Shown piece by piece: positions 16,981 to 24,248 of a DNA stretch of 26,344 nucleotides (position 1 is the stretch's first letter; every line of letters begins with the position of its first letter). The notes under the pieces were generated by a model, which was not told where the DNA came from, made no database searches, and saw only the letters and a list, made by a program, of their open reading frames with translations. Source of the stretch: JAICTV01 sp035634055 (lineage in GTDB: Bacteria; Planctomycetota; Phycisphaerae; Tepidisphaerales; Tepidisphaeraceae); contig DASQDR010000068.1 of the NCBI GenBank assembly GCA_035634055.1, positions 1 through 26,344 of the forward strand. Reading direction: 5' to 3'. Position numbers and translations under genes: made by a program.

Positions 16981-17064
16981 TGGCCACGAGTGGCACGAAT
17001 CAGCACGAATGAAGAATGCTGTCGGCAGGCTCTTATTCGTGTCCATTCGTGACATTCGTGGCTA
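16981..17064. repeat. Long inverted repeat built of CACGAAT units
   Basis: The left arm (about 16983-17015) carries CACGAG, CACGAAT and CACGAAT; the right arm (about 17031-17063) carries ATTCGTG three times. The arms pair over about 33 bp with few mismatches around a loop of about 15 nt. The units repeat every 10 nt. It sits in the 253-nt gap between divergent genes (16871 and 17125) and is not followed by a T-run. It looks like a dispersed intergenic palindromic element or a multi-site operator rather than a terminator. Confidence 0.7.
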
Positions 17065-17124
17065 GTTCTCTTCAGACGAGAACCCGCGCCTCGGCGGTTG
17101 GCGCGGCGCGGAGACGGAGGGGCG

Positions 17125-17634
17125 GTGAGCTGGAGCAGGCCGGCGGTTGCGATGGTGTGGGAGGCGATCGACGCGTACGTGCGTGTCGCCTACGGGGGCA
17201 AGCCCGCGCCGAGCGCTGTGCAGCAGCGGCTGGACACGCTCCGCGCGCTCCCGCCCGACGACCTGTTCGCGGGCCCCGTGCTGGAGGCGGACGACAAGGC
17301 GGCCCCGACGCGTTACGCGCTTCGGCTTGGCAACCCGTTCTACCCGCACATGAAGCTGGTGATCGAGCGGTCGCCGGATGGCCGCGGCTTCCTGTTCCGC
17401 GCCGACACGCACGACCGCCACATCCGCCCGGCCCCGGGCTCGCGCGACTACAAGGCGTTTTGCCAGTTGATGGAGATGAACCAGCGGCTGTCGGAGCAGA
17501 TCGACGCGGAGTGGGCGAAGCGCGGCGTGCCGACGTTCAAGGAGTACCTCCGCCACGATCTCGCCCGCCGCACCGCCGCTGCGAGCGCCGCCAGCGGGCA
17601 GGCTAAGCCGGGCGGAGCGCAACCGGATGAATGA
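17125..17634 (+). CDS. Unknown protein, paralogue of the convergent neighbour at 17645-18139
   Basis: 169 residues from a GTG at 17125 (GGAGG 4 nt upstream). An ATG at 17152 is possible, but the Pro-Ala-Val before it is shared with the paralogue, which favours the GTG. The two proteins share long identical blocks: AIDAYVRVAY near the N-terminus, a central RLGN-x2-YPHMKLVIE-x-SP-x-G-x-GFLFRAD-x-HD, and W-A-x2-GVPT-x-K-x-YL-x2-DLARR near the C-terminus. No signal peptide or membrane helix is present; the alternation suggests a small alpha+beta cytoplasmic protein. Conserved His and Asp residues (PHMK, RADxHDxH) could bind metal, but no function is known. The gene ends 10 nt from the end of its paralogue. 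A poorly conserved Ala/Gly/Pro tail closes the chain. Confidence 0.85.
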   Translation: MSWSRPAVAMVWEAIDAYVRVAYGGKPAPSAVQQRLDTLRALPPDDLFAGPVLEADDKAAPTRYALRLGNPFYPHMKLVIERSPDGRGFLFRADTHDRHIRPAPGSRDYKAFCQLMEMNQRLSEQIDAEWAKRGVPTFKEYLRHDLARRTAAASAASGQAKPGGAQPDE

Positions 17635-17644
17635 CGGCCGCTCG

Positions 17645-18139
17645 CTACCGCGCCGCCTCCGCTCGTCGCCGCGCCAGGTCTTCTTGCAGGTAAGTCTTCA
17701 GCGTCGGCACGCCGGCCGCGGCCCAGGCGTGTTCGACCTCGGTGATGATTGCCTGGTTCTGCGTCATCAGCTCACGGAACGCCGCGTGCTCGGGGGCGTG
17801 TGCCGGCGGGCAGCAGTGGGCGTCGTGCGCGTCGGCGCGAAAGAGGAACCCTTCGCCGGCGGGCGACTGCTCGATCACCAGCTTCATGTGCGGGTAGTGG
17901 CGGTTCCCCAGCCGCATGCTCCACCGGGTCGGCTTGAGCGGCGGGTCCTTCACGAACACCGGCGCGTCCACCAGGTCGCCGCGCCAGGTCTTCTCCGTCG
18001 CGAGCATCGACCGCACCGCCACCGGCGGGCCGTCCGGATAAGCGACGCGCACGTACGCGTCGATCGCCCGCTGCACCACCGCCGGGTCCGGCTTGGCCGT
18101 CCCGCCCGTCGCTGCCGTCGTACCCGTCGATGCGGTCAT
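17645..18139 (-). CDS. Unknown protein, paralogue of the convergent neighbour at 17125-17634
   Basis: 164 residues from the ATG at 18139, with GGAAAGG about 9 nt upstream; the open frame to 18352 is not protein-like. After a Thr/Gly/Ala-rich start (residues 1-16) it follows its partner closely: AIDAYVRVAY, RLGNRHYPHMKLVIEQSP, GFLFRADAHDAHCCPP, WAAAGVPTLKTYLQEDLARR. The loop between the first two blocks differs in length and sequence (TEKTWRGDLVDAPVFVKDPPLKPTRWSM against its counterpart), and a CC pair follows the HDxH motif only here. So the copies have diverged and are not a recent duplication. Tail-to-tail arrangement with a 10-nt gap means their transcripts would overlap. Function not known; no named family recognised. 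Confidence 0.85.
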   Translation of the reverse strand: MTASTGTTAATGGTAKPDPAVVQRAIDAYVRVAYPDGPPVAVRSMLATEKTWRGDLVDAPVFVKDPPLKPTRWSMRLGNRHYPHMKLVIEQSPAGEGFLFRADAHDAHCCPPAHAPEHAAFRELMTQNQAIITEVEHAWAAAGVPTLKTYLQEDLARRRAEAAR

Positions 18140-18308
18140 GGCGCGCCGCCTTTCCTGTCCGAGGTGACGGCCGCAATCGTACCGCGGGATCCGCGGGCAA
18201 GTAACGGGATTCTCGCACCTCGGGAAGAGCGGGACGATTCGACGGATCGGGCGGCGGTGGCGGCTTGGCGGCGAGGGCTGGGCGGTGGGGCCTGAGCGGG
18301 CGGCGGCG

Positions 18309-18674
18309 CTACCGGCTGCTCCGCACGGGCCAGGTCTCGGGGTCGGTCGCATTGAAGACGTAGCCGACGCCGGGGAAATCGGATGGGGACATGACGCGCA
18401 GACGCTCGTCGCCCATGTCGTGGATGACCGCCTTCAGCGCCTCGGCGAAGTGCGGCAGCGGGAGCGGGTCGATCCGACGGCGCGGCTCCAGCCGCTCCAG
18501 CACGCGCCGGCCAAAGGTCATCAGCGGCACCGGGCCGCGCGCTTCCTGCACGATCCCAAGCCCCACGTCCGAGAGCAGGTGCAGCAATTGCCGGTGCTGA
18601 TCGTCAGACAACGTCCACGAGGGCGCGACCGGTTCGGCGGCGGCGGCACGGAACAAACGAAAGATGCGACGCAT
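18309..18674 (-). CDS. Small unknown protein
   Basis: 121 residues from the ATG at 18674. A basic N-terminus (MRRIFRLFR) is followed by a mostly helical region (LSDDQHRQLLHLLSDVGLGIVQEA) and then a segment with RIDPLPLPHFAEALKAVIHDMG. Charged and polar residues are spread evenly; there is no membrane helix or known motif. Codon use is like that of its neighbours and the frame has a clear third-position GC bias, so it looks like a real gene. There is no Shine-Dalgarno site at the start. TACAAT (18727-18722, minus strand; 5 of 6 to consensus) gives a possible promoter with a leader of about 40 nt. It lies 149 nt downstream of the diguanylate cyclase gene on the same strand, which may be chance. 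Confidence 0.65.
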   Translation of the reverse strand: MRRIFRLFRAAAAEPVAPSWTLSDDQHRQLLHLLSDVGLGIVQEARGPVPLMTFGRRVLERLEPRRRIDPLPLPHFAEALKAVIHDMGDERLRVMSPSDFPGVGYVFNATDPETWPVRSSR

Positions 18675-18721
18675 AGAAGACGCCCGTCAGATGCCCCGGC
18701 AGCCCATCTGCCTCCGGCGGC

Positions 18722-18727
18722 ATTGTA
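18722..18727 (-). promoter_or_regulatory. -10-like element before the small gene at 18309-18674
   Basis: TACAAT on the minus strand, 5 of 6 to the -10 consensus, about 48 nt before the ATG. A CTGCAC 18 nt further upstream is a weak -35. Confidence 0.3.
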
Positions 18728-18823
18728 GGCAGGCAGCGGCCCGTCGTGCAGCGCGCCACGTCAGCATGTGAAACGTCGCGGCGGGTCCGCCGGGCGGCGC
18801 CGCCAGGCGCGTCTGCCAGCCGG

Positions 18824-20125
18824 TTAGGCGGCCTGCGGGGGCGCGTAGATCTTGATGCAGTTCCGGTCCGCCTTCTTCGCCTCGTACAGGGCGGCGTCGG
18901 CGGCGGCGAGCAGCGCGGGAAGGGCGACCGTCCCGTCCTTGGCCGATCGCTCGGCGACGCCGATGCTCAGCGTCGGCTGCGTCGCCAGGTGGGCGATGGC
19001 ATCGGAGAAATCGACGGCGCTGAAGGCTTGCCGGAGCTTCTGCACCACCGCCCGCGCCTGCTCGACGCCGGTCTGCGGCAAGGCGATGACGAACTCGTCG
19101 CCGCCGTAGCGGAACGCCAGGTCCGTCTTGCGCAGCGTGATGCGCACGCAGTCGGCAAAGGAGCGGAGCAGGTGGTCGCCGGCGGCGTGGCCGTGCTCGT
19201 CGTTGATCTCCTTGAACTTGTCCATGTCGATCATCACGATCGACAGCGCCGTCCCGTGCCGCTCCGCCAGCGCGACCTCGCGCGTCATGAGCTGGTCCAT
19301 CGACCGCCGGTTGTAGAGCCCGGTCAATCCGTCGGTCAGGCTCTGCTTCTCCGCCTCCGAAAGGTGGTGCAGCGTGATCAGGGTGGAGCTGGCGGCGTTG
19401 ACGTAGGTCTGGGCGAGCTGCTGGCGGTCCTCTGTCCAGTGCGAGCCCGGCGGCAGCAGCATGTGGACGCTGCACTGGGTCTTGCGCCCGATCGTGAACG
19501 GAATGCAGTAGGCGGGGTGGTCCGGCGGGAGCTGGAGCGCGTCGTCGATCGAGCATCGCACCGGCGAGGCCTCCGGCTTGAAGCATCGCGGGAGGTTCTG
19601 CCGCATGCACGGGCACAGGCCGGTGTCCATCTCCGCCACCGAGCAGCCGGAGCGCGCCAGCGACGCGGGGTAGAGCGCCTTCAGCGATGTCGTGGGCAAG
19701 TTGTCCGGCTCGTGCCCCACGATGGCGATGCCTGACAGGCCGAACTCGTGGTGCAGGAAAAGGGTTAGCGAGTCGAAGATCTGCTCCGGCTTGCCGGCGG
19801 CCTGGATGGTCTGGGAGAAGTCGAGCAGGCGATCGACGGTGTGGGATCGAGTGGTCATCGCCAGGACGGCTCGCTCCCCCTCGGCGCGCGCAGAGCGCAG
19901 CCGACGGTAAAGGGCGGCGGCGACGAGGGTGGGGAGCACGCAGCCAACGATCCAGAGCATCCCGGTGACGAAGCCCGACCCGCCGGGGGCGTAGACAACC
20001 GCGGCGACGGTCGTCAGGCCGGCGAAGAGCGCGCCGATCCAGTGAGCGAGGTGCCCGGGCGGCGTGGCGCACGCCGGCACGACCGGGCCTCGGGTGGACA
20101 AGTCGCCGGCGGCGTCAGCGTGCAT
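18824..20125 (-). CDS. Membrane GAF-GGDEF diguanylate cyclase
   Basis: 433 residues from the ATG at 20125; a TTG at 20170 is also open and neither has a good ribosome site. Two membrane helices (about 28-45 and 51-73) are followed by a helix and a GAF-like domain (about 98-255). That domain contains Cys161, 171, 173, 181 and 191 (spacing CX9CXCX7CX9C), plus Cys207 and Cys218, a possible metal or redox site. The GGDEF domain (262-428) has DGLTGLYNRR, MIDMDKFKEINDEHGHAAGD and the intact active-site GGDEF (341-345). The RKTD at 332-335, five residues before it, is a complete product-inhibition I-site. It should make cyclic di-GMP from two GTP and be feedback-inhibited. It is divergent from the GAF sigma-54 activator at 20401, with about 270 nt between them. 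Confidence 0.93.
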   Translation of the reverse strand: MHADAAGDLSTRGPVVPACATPPGHLAHWIGALFAGLTTVAAVVYAPGGSGFVTGMLWIVGCVLPTLVAAALYRRLRSARAEGERAVLAMTTRSHTVDRLLDFSQTIQAAGKPEQIFDSLTLFLHHEFGLSGIAIVGHEPDNLPTTSLKALYPASLARSGCSVAEMDTGLCPCMRQNLPRCFKPEASPVRCSIDDALQLPPDHPAYCIPFTIGRKTQCSVHMLLPPGSHWTEDRQQLAQTYVNAASSTLITLHHLSEAEKQSLTDGLTGLYNRRSMDQLMTREVALAERHGTALSIVMIDMDKFKEINDEHGHAAGDHLLRSFADCVRITLRKTDLAFRYGGDEFVIALPQTGVEQARAVVQKLRQAFSAVDFSDAIAHLATQPTLSIGVAERSAKDGTVALPALLAAADAALYEAKKADRNCIKIYAPPQAA

Positions 20126-20356
20126 GTTTGTGTTTGCGTTGCCCGATCGCTGCGTGTGTGCGCGTTGCAAGGCGAGACTCGCAGTAAGGAACCCGCGGCC
20201 GCCGCGCCAACCCGCGCGACCCGCGCCACCCGTATAAGCCCACTCTCTCTATCGGGCGTTGCCCGCTGAAACTTGTAGCGGCCGCAGCAGGGAGCGCCCC
20301 CACCCCCCGAACGCAGTGCGGCCTGCCATTTCCTGTAGAGGCGAAGCTGCTTTCGT

Positions 20357-20385
20357 TTGCATCCGGCCGCGGAGTTGCATACATT
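20357..20385 (+). promoter_or_regulatory. Candidate promoter giving a leaderless GAF-activator message
   Basis: TTGCAT (20357-20362), 17 nt, TACATT (20380-20385). Transcription 7 nt past the -10 would start at about 20392, which is itself an ATG in the gene's frame. Confidence 0.4.
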
Positions 20386-20400
20386 GTGGGCATGTGCGCC

Positions 20401-22032
20401 ATGGCATCGCCTAACTCGTCAGCATCTCCCTCCCACGCCGATCAAGAACTGGCCATCCTGACCGAGATCGGGGCCATCCTGTCGTCGACTCTGGAGCTGC
20501 GCGACGCGTTCCAGAAGGTGATGCAAATCATTTCGGACAAGCTGAATATGCACCGCGGGACGCTCGTCCTGCTGGACGAGTCCACCGGGCGGCTGCGCAC
20601 GGTCGCGGCAGTGGGGCTGGGGGCGGACGAGATCGAGCGGGCGAAGTACGCCGTCGGCGAGGGGATCACCGGCAACGTCGTCGCCACCGGCCGGGCCCGC
20701 ATCATCCGCGATCTGCGAAACGAACCCGATTTCCTCAACCGGACCGGCCGGCTTGGCTATTCCAAGATGGACCAGGCGATCAGCTACCTCTGCATCCCGA
20801 TCAAGATCGAGGGGCGCACGGCCGGCGCGCTGGCGGTCGATAAGCCTTACGAGAACGACGACCTGCTCCGCGGCGACCACACCTTTCTCGACATCATCGC
20901 CGCCTTCCTCGCCCAGGCGATCCAGATCAACCGGATGGTGATGCGGCAGAAGGAAGAGCTGCTGGAGGAGAACGAGCAGCTTCGCGCGCAAGTCCGCGAC
21001 CGCTACCGCTTCGAGAACATCATCGGCGACTCCCCCGCGATGCACGAGGTGTTCGCCGTCGTCGGGCAGGTCGCCAACAGCCGGGCCACCGTGCTGCTGC
21101 TGGGCGAGACCGGCACGGGCAAGGAGATGATCGCCAAGGCGATCCACTACAACTCGCCGCGGCGCGACAAGCCGTTCATCCGCGTCAATTGCGGCGCGCT
21201 GACCGGCACGCTGCTGGAGTCGGAGCTGTTCGGGCACGTGAAGGGGAGCTTCACCGGCGCAATCCGCGACAAGATCGGCCGCTTTGAGGCCGCCGACGGC
21301 GGGACCATCTTCCTCGACGAGATTGGCACCCTCGAGCCGGTACTCCAGGTGAAGCTGCTGCGCGTGCTCCAGGAGCGCGAGTTCGAGCGCGTCGGCGACA
21401 CGCAGACCGTGAAGGCGGACGTGCGCGTCATCGCCGCCACCAACGTGGACTTGCAGGAGGAGGTCGCCAAGAGCAACTTCCGCGAGGACCTGTTCTACCG
21501 GCTGAACGTGGTCAGCGTGTACCTCCCGCCGCTGCGCAACCGCAGGGAAGACATCCCACGGCTGATCGACTATTTTCTGGACAAGTACAACGGCGTGAAC
21601 GAGCGTCGCCTGCGGCGGATCAGCCGGGACATGCTCAACGTCCTGCTCCGCTACCCCTGGCCAGGGAACGTGCGCGAGCTGGAGAACGCCATCGAGCGCG
21701 CGGTGGTGCTGAGCAACGACGAGGATTTCACCGAGGACCTGCTGCCCCTGAGCGTCCGCATGTTCGCGGCCCAGCGCCGCAGCAGCCAGGCGAGCGAATC
21801 GATCGAGACCATCACCAAGCGCCTCGCCGAGCAGGCCATTGCCGACTACGAGCTACGCGAGGGGGAGATCTACCAGCTCGTGATCGACCAGATCGAGCGC
21901 GCCCTGATCGAGAAGGCCTTGGGCAAGTGCGGCAACGTCAAGACCAAGGCGGCCGACTACCTCGGGATCAACCGGAACACCCTGAACAAGAAGGTGAAGG
22001 ACCTGGGCATCGAGGCGGTTGACGTGGAGTGA
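20401..22032 (+). CDS. GAF-domain sigma-54-dependent activator (NifA/FhlA-like architecture)
   Basis: 543 residues from the ATG at 20401. In-frame GTG 20386 and ATG 20392 are equally possible; 20392 would fit a leaderless start. Residues 15-178 are a GAF domain (ELAILTEIGAILSSTLEL, VGEGITGNVVATGRARIIRDL, IPIKIEGRTAGALAVDK). A coiled coil (180-200) leads to the AAA+ domain: Walker A GETGTGKE (235-242), sigma-54 loop GSFTGA (282-287, Ser in place of the common Ala), Walker B GGTIFLDEIGT (300-310) and YPWPGNVREL. The Fis-type HTH is at 505-533 (GNVKTKAADYLGINRNTLNKKV). There is no receiver domain, so it answers a small ligand or protein at the GAF domain rather than a kinase. It activates sigma-54 promoters, none of which is seen close by. 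The 79-residue gene follows after 48 nt. Confidence 0.95.
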   Translation: MASPNSSASPSHADQELAILTEIGAILSSTLELRDAFQKVMQIISDKLNMHRGTLVLLDESTGRLRTVAAVGLGADEIERAKYAVGEGITGNVVATGRARIIRDLRNEPDFLNRTGRLGYSKMDQAISYLCIPIKIEGRTAGALAVDKPYENDDLLRGDHTFLDIIAAFLAQAIQINRMVMRQKEELLEENEQLRAQVRDRYRFENIIGDSPAMHEVFAVVGQVANSRATVLLLGETGTGKEMIAKAIHYNSPRRDKPFIRVNCGALTGTLLESELFGHVKGSFTGAIRDKIGRFEAADGGTIFLDEIGTLEPVLQVKLLRVLQEREFERVGDTQTVKADVRVIAATNVDLQEEVAKSNFREDLFYRLNVVSVYLPPLRNRREDIPRLIDYFLDKYNGVNERRLRRISRDMLNVLLRYPWPGNVRELENAIERAVVLSNDEDFTEDLLPLSVRMFAAQRRSSQASESIETITKRLAEQAIADYELREGEIYQLVIDQIERALIEKALGKCGNVKTKAADYLGINRNTLNKKVKDLGIEAVDVE

Positions 22033-22040
22033 GCGAGCGA

Positions 22041-22070
22041 TTGCCGAGGCTTGGAGGGCGTCGGTAAGAT
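22041..22070 (+). promoter_or_regulatory. Candidate promoter giving a near-leaderless message
   Basis: TTGCCG (22041-22046), 18 nt, TAAGAT (22065-22070). The ATG at 22081 follows the -10 after 10 nt, so the leader would be only a few bases long. Confidence 0.35.
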
Positions 22071-22080
22071 AGCAAACGTT

Positions 22081-22320
22081 ATGACCGTCCAGCAGCTTCG
22101 CGAGGTTCACCGCGCGACGCCGTTTCGCCCGTTTACCATTCACACCGGTGACGGGCGGTCGTTCTACGTTCGCGGGCGCGACTTCCTTTCCCATTCCCCG
22201 ACCGGCCGCACCGTCATCGTTTACGGGGACGGCGAGGACTTCAGCATCCTCGATCTCCTGCTGATGACCGAACTCGAAATCCGCGCCGACACCCCGCCTG
22301 CCGACGAAGCCGCGGCTTAG
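22081..22320 (+). CDS. Small conserved protein, unknown function
   Basis: 79 residues from the ATG at 22081. The pattern MTVQQLREVHRATPFRPFTIHTGDGRSFYV, with FLSHSPTGRTVIVY and a later ILDLLLMTELEI, belongs to a small uncharacterised family I recognise from planctomycetes and related phyla, usually written with a PFRPF-x-hydrophobic-x-x-x-x-DGR-x-F core. It appears to be a compact all-beta fold: strands at FTIHTGDGRSFYV, TVIVYGDGEDFSIL and LMTELEI. No cysteine, signal peptide or membrane helix is present. Family members occur in many unrelated neighbourhoods, so context tells little. It lies between the sigma-54 activator (48 nt upstream) and the exoribonuclease (68 nt downstream), all on the plus strand. 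No Shine-Dalgarno site is visible; see the promoter entry just upstream. Confidence 0.85.
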   Translation: MTVQQLREVHRATPFRPFTIHTGDGRSFYVRGRDFLSHSPTGRTVIVYGDGEDFSILDLLLMTELEIRADTPPADEAAA

Positions 22321-22352
22321 TCATTGCGATGAGTCTACAAATCGGGTTTTTC

Positions 22353-22381
22353 TTGCCGATCGCGGGCGCCTGCCGTACAAC
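22353..22381 (+). promoter_or_regulatory. Candidate promoter giving a leaderless exoribonuclease message
   Basis: TTGCCG (22353-22358), 17 nt, TACAAC (22376-22381). The ATG at 22389 follows after 7 nt, where transcription is expected to start. The -35 hexamer is the same as in the promoter at 22041. Confidence 0.45.
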
Positions 22382-22388
22382 GCTTCGC

Positions 22389-23528
22389 ATGCCGCGCCGT
22401 CTATTCCTGCGTGATTCTCAGCCGGGGGACATCCTCGAAGACGTGCTGGTCCTCTCCGGGAAGCAACTGGGCGCGACGGCGCAGGGGAAGCCTTACATCA
22501 AGGCGTTTGTCTCCGATCGCACGTGCCAGATGATGGCGCGGATGTGGAACGCGTCGAAGGAGATCTTCAACGCGCTGCCCGAGAGTGGGTTCGTCAAGAT
22601 CCGCGGGCGGGTCGAGAATTACCAGGGGAACAACCAGTTCATCATCGAGCAGGCCTGGCAGGCCAAGGACGGGACGTACGACGCCGGCGAGCTGATGCCG
22701 CAGACGTCGAAGAACATCAACGAGATGTGCGCCCGCCTGCACGAGCTGTGCGGCAGCATCCAGAACCGCCATCTCGGCGCCGTCATCCAGGCATACCTGG
22801 ACGACGAGGCGCTGATGAACAACTTCTGCAAGGCGCCGGCGGCGATGACGTTCCACCACGCCTTCCTCGGCGGGCTGCTCGAACACACGCTCAACGCGAT
22901 GGAGGTCGGCAACTGCATCGTGCAGTTTTACCCCGGCCTCAACCGCGACCTGCTGCTGGCGGGTATCTTCCTGCACGACATCGCCAAGACCTGGGAGCTG
23001 AGCTACGACGCCTCCTTCGGCTACACCGACGGCGGGCACCTGATCGGGCACATCGTTAAATCCGCGATGTGGGTTGAGGAAAAGGCCCGCACCGCCGCCG
23101 AGCAGCTTGGCGAGCCGATCCCGCGCGAGCTGGTCGAGGTGCTCCAGCACATCATCCTCAGCCACCACGACAAAGCGGAGTTCGGCAGCCCCAAGGCGCC
23201 CGCGACGCCCGAGGCCATCGCCGTTCACATGATCGAGAACATGGACGCCAAGCTGACGATGGCGCTCACCTGCTGTCGCGGCGACGGCGCGGGCGAGGGC
23301 AGCTGGACGGAATACATGAAGGCGCTCGGCGGGCGGCTGTACCGGCCGGACGTGGCGCCGGCGGACGCGGCGGAGATCGACCGGGCGGAGATCCACCGGG
23401 CGCAAATCGACGCGGCATCGCCGGCCGAGCGGGGCGCCAACGGAACTGCGTCGACCAAGATCGAGGCGGGCGACGGGCGGCTGAAGATCAGCAACCCGCT
23501 GTTCGAGACGGCCACTCAAAAGCTCTGA
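22389..23528 (+). CDS. YhaM-like 3'-5' exoribonuclease (OB fold plus HD domain)
   Basis: 379 residues from the ATG at 22389; the open frame to 22329 is unsupported. Residues 10-95 are an OB-type nucleic-acid-binding fold (GDILEDVLVLSGKQL, PYIKAFVSDRTCQMMARMWNAS, GFVKIRGRVENYQGNNQFII). Residues 150-300 are an HD phosphohydrolase domain: His166 (LLEHTLNAM), the HD pair His196-Asp197 (IFLHDIAKTWEL), His221 (GHIVKS), LSHHDK at 258-262 and Asp286 (ENMDAKLT). This OB-HD order and these motifs are those of YhaM of B. subtilis, a metal-dependent RNA 3'-end exonuclease in the cytoplasm. The C-terminal 60 residues are extra, and contain three 5-residue repeats (AEIDR, AEIHR, AQIDA) from a 15-bp tandem repeat. 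No Shine-Dalgarno site is present. Confidence 0.92.
   Translation: MPRRLFLRDSQPGDILEDVLVLSGKQLGATAQGKPYIKAFVSDRTCQMMARMWNASKEIFNALPESGFVKIRGRVENYQGNNQFIIEQAWQAKDGTYDAGELMPQTSKNINEMCARLHELCGSIQNRHLGAVIQAYLDDEALMNNFCKAPAAMTFHHAFLGGLLEHTLNAMEVGNCIVQFYPGLNRDLLLAGIFLHDIAKTWELSYDASFGYTDGGHLIGHIVKSAMWVEEKARTAAEQLGEPIPRELVEVLQHIILSHHDKAEFGSPKAPATPEAIAVHMIENMDAKLTMALTCCRGDGAGEGSWTEYMKALGGRLYRPDVAPADAAEIDRAEIHRAQIDAASPAERGANGTASTKIEAGDGRLKISNPLFETATQKL
23370..23414 (+). repeat. 15-bp tandem repeat, three units, inside the exoribonuclease gene
   Basis: Units GCGGAGATCGACCGG (23370), GCGGAGATCCACCGG (23385) and GCGCAAATCGACGCG (23400). The first two differ by one base. They encode AEIDR, AEIHR, AQIDA in the non-conserved tail. 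Confidence 0.7.
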
Positions 23529-23593
23529 CGATTCGACCGCGCGGCGCGCCGTGGGTCGCGGGATGCGCGGACATTTCACATAGGGAGGTTGTC

Positions 23594-24025
23594 ATGCCGT
23601 TCCGATGGGCTGTCGTGCTCGCGTGCGCACTCGTTCTCGGCGCAGGGCTGGTCACCGTTCGCGCCGAGGACAAGCCCGCCGACGCCGCGCCGGCAGCAAA
23701 GAAGCAGGCCGCTGCCGCCAGGCCCCGGCTCACGCAGCCGTGGAACAAGATCACGAGTCTGAGTGACGACCAGAAGAGCAAGATCCGCGACATCCACGCC
23801 AAGGCGCTGGACGAGATCAGGGCCATCCGCGACAAGGAGCAGGCGGACATCCTCGCGCTGTTGAGCGACGCGCAGAAGGCCGAGGCGAAGACGCTGCTGG
23901 ACGAGGCGACCGCCGCCCGCAAGACCGCCGCCGCCGCCAGGAAGGAAGCCGGCGCCACCGGCGAGACGAAGCAGGCCGAAACAAAGGACGAGGACAAGCA
24001 GTCCTCCGCCACGCCGAACCCGTAG
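23594..24025 (+). CDS. Small exported helical protein, Spy/CpxP-like
   Basis: 143 residues from the ATG at 23594 with AGGGAGG 5 nt upstream. A signal peptide covers residues 1-24 (basic FRW, hydrophobic core, cleavage after VRA). The mature part is nearly all helix and highly charged. It has a repeated L-S-D-x-Q-K motif: LSDDQKSKIRDIHAKALDEI at about 56-75 and LLSDAQKAEAKTLLDE at about 89-104. This resembles the LTxxQ motif of the periplasmic chaperones Spy and CpxP, and similar small proteins are frequent in planctomycetes. The rest is Lys/Ala/Thr/Glu-rich and probably disordered. It may protect envelope proteins under stress (inference). It lies 65 nt after the exoribonuclease gene, but its own strong ribosome site and a terminator at 24183 suggest a separately controlled unit. 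Confidence 0.85.
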   Translation: MPFRWAVVLACALVLGAGLVTVRAEDKPADAAPAAKKQAAAARPRLTQPWNKITSLSDDQKSKIRDIHAKALDEIRAIRDKEQADILALLSDAQKAEAKTLLDEATAARKTAAAARKEAGATGETKQAETKDEDKQSSATPNP

Positions 24026-24182
24026 GTCCTTCCTTGGGGGAACAGCGTATCGCCCACGTGGCCTGGAGTGGCCTCGGCGGACGCTCGCGCCTTCATCGCA
24101 CCGCGGGAAATGTCGCTGCGTGGCCGTCTCTCACAGAGCCGCCAGGGAGCACTTTCACTCGAGCGCGCGTTCCCGCAAACGG

Positions 24183-24222
24183 CGCGACCGCCGGCGCAAG
24201 CGCCGGCGGTCGCGTTCGTTCG
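24183..24222. terminator. Strong hairpin terminator between convergent Spy-like gene and trxA
   Basis: A perfect 14-bp stem CGCGACCGCCGGCG (24183-24196) / CGCCGGCGGTCGCG (24201-24214), loop CAAG, followed on the plus strand by TTCGTTCGC. It lies 157 nt past the Spy-like stop codon and 34 nt past the trxA stop on the other strand, so it may serve both. The 150 nt before it hold no recognised gene. Confidence 0.65.
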
Positions 24223-24248
24223 CTGAGGTCTCTGCCGCCCGAGGGCGA

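Noticed and set aside
17098..17124. TTG start 9 codons upstream for the plus-strand paralogue
   Set aside because: No ribosome site precedes it, and the GTG at 17125 has GGAGG at a suitable distance.
18675..18720. A six-codon frame (MGCRGI) after GGAGG in the leader of the small gene at 18309-18674
   Set aside because: Spacing is only 3 nt, it is very short, and nothing couples it to the downstream start.
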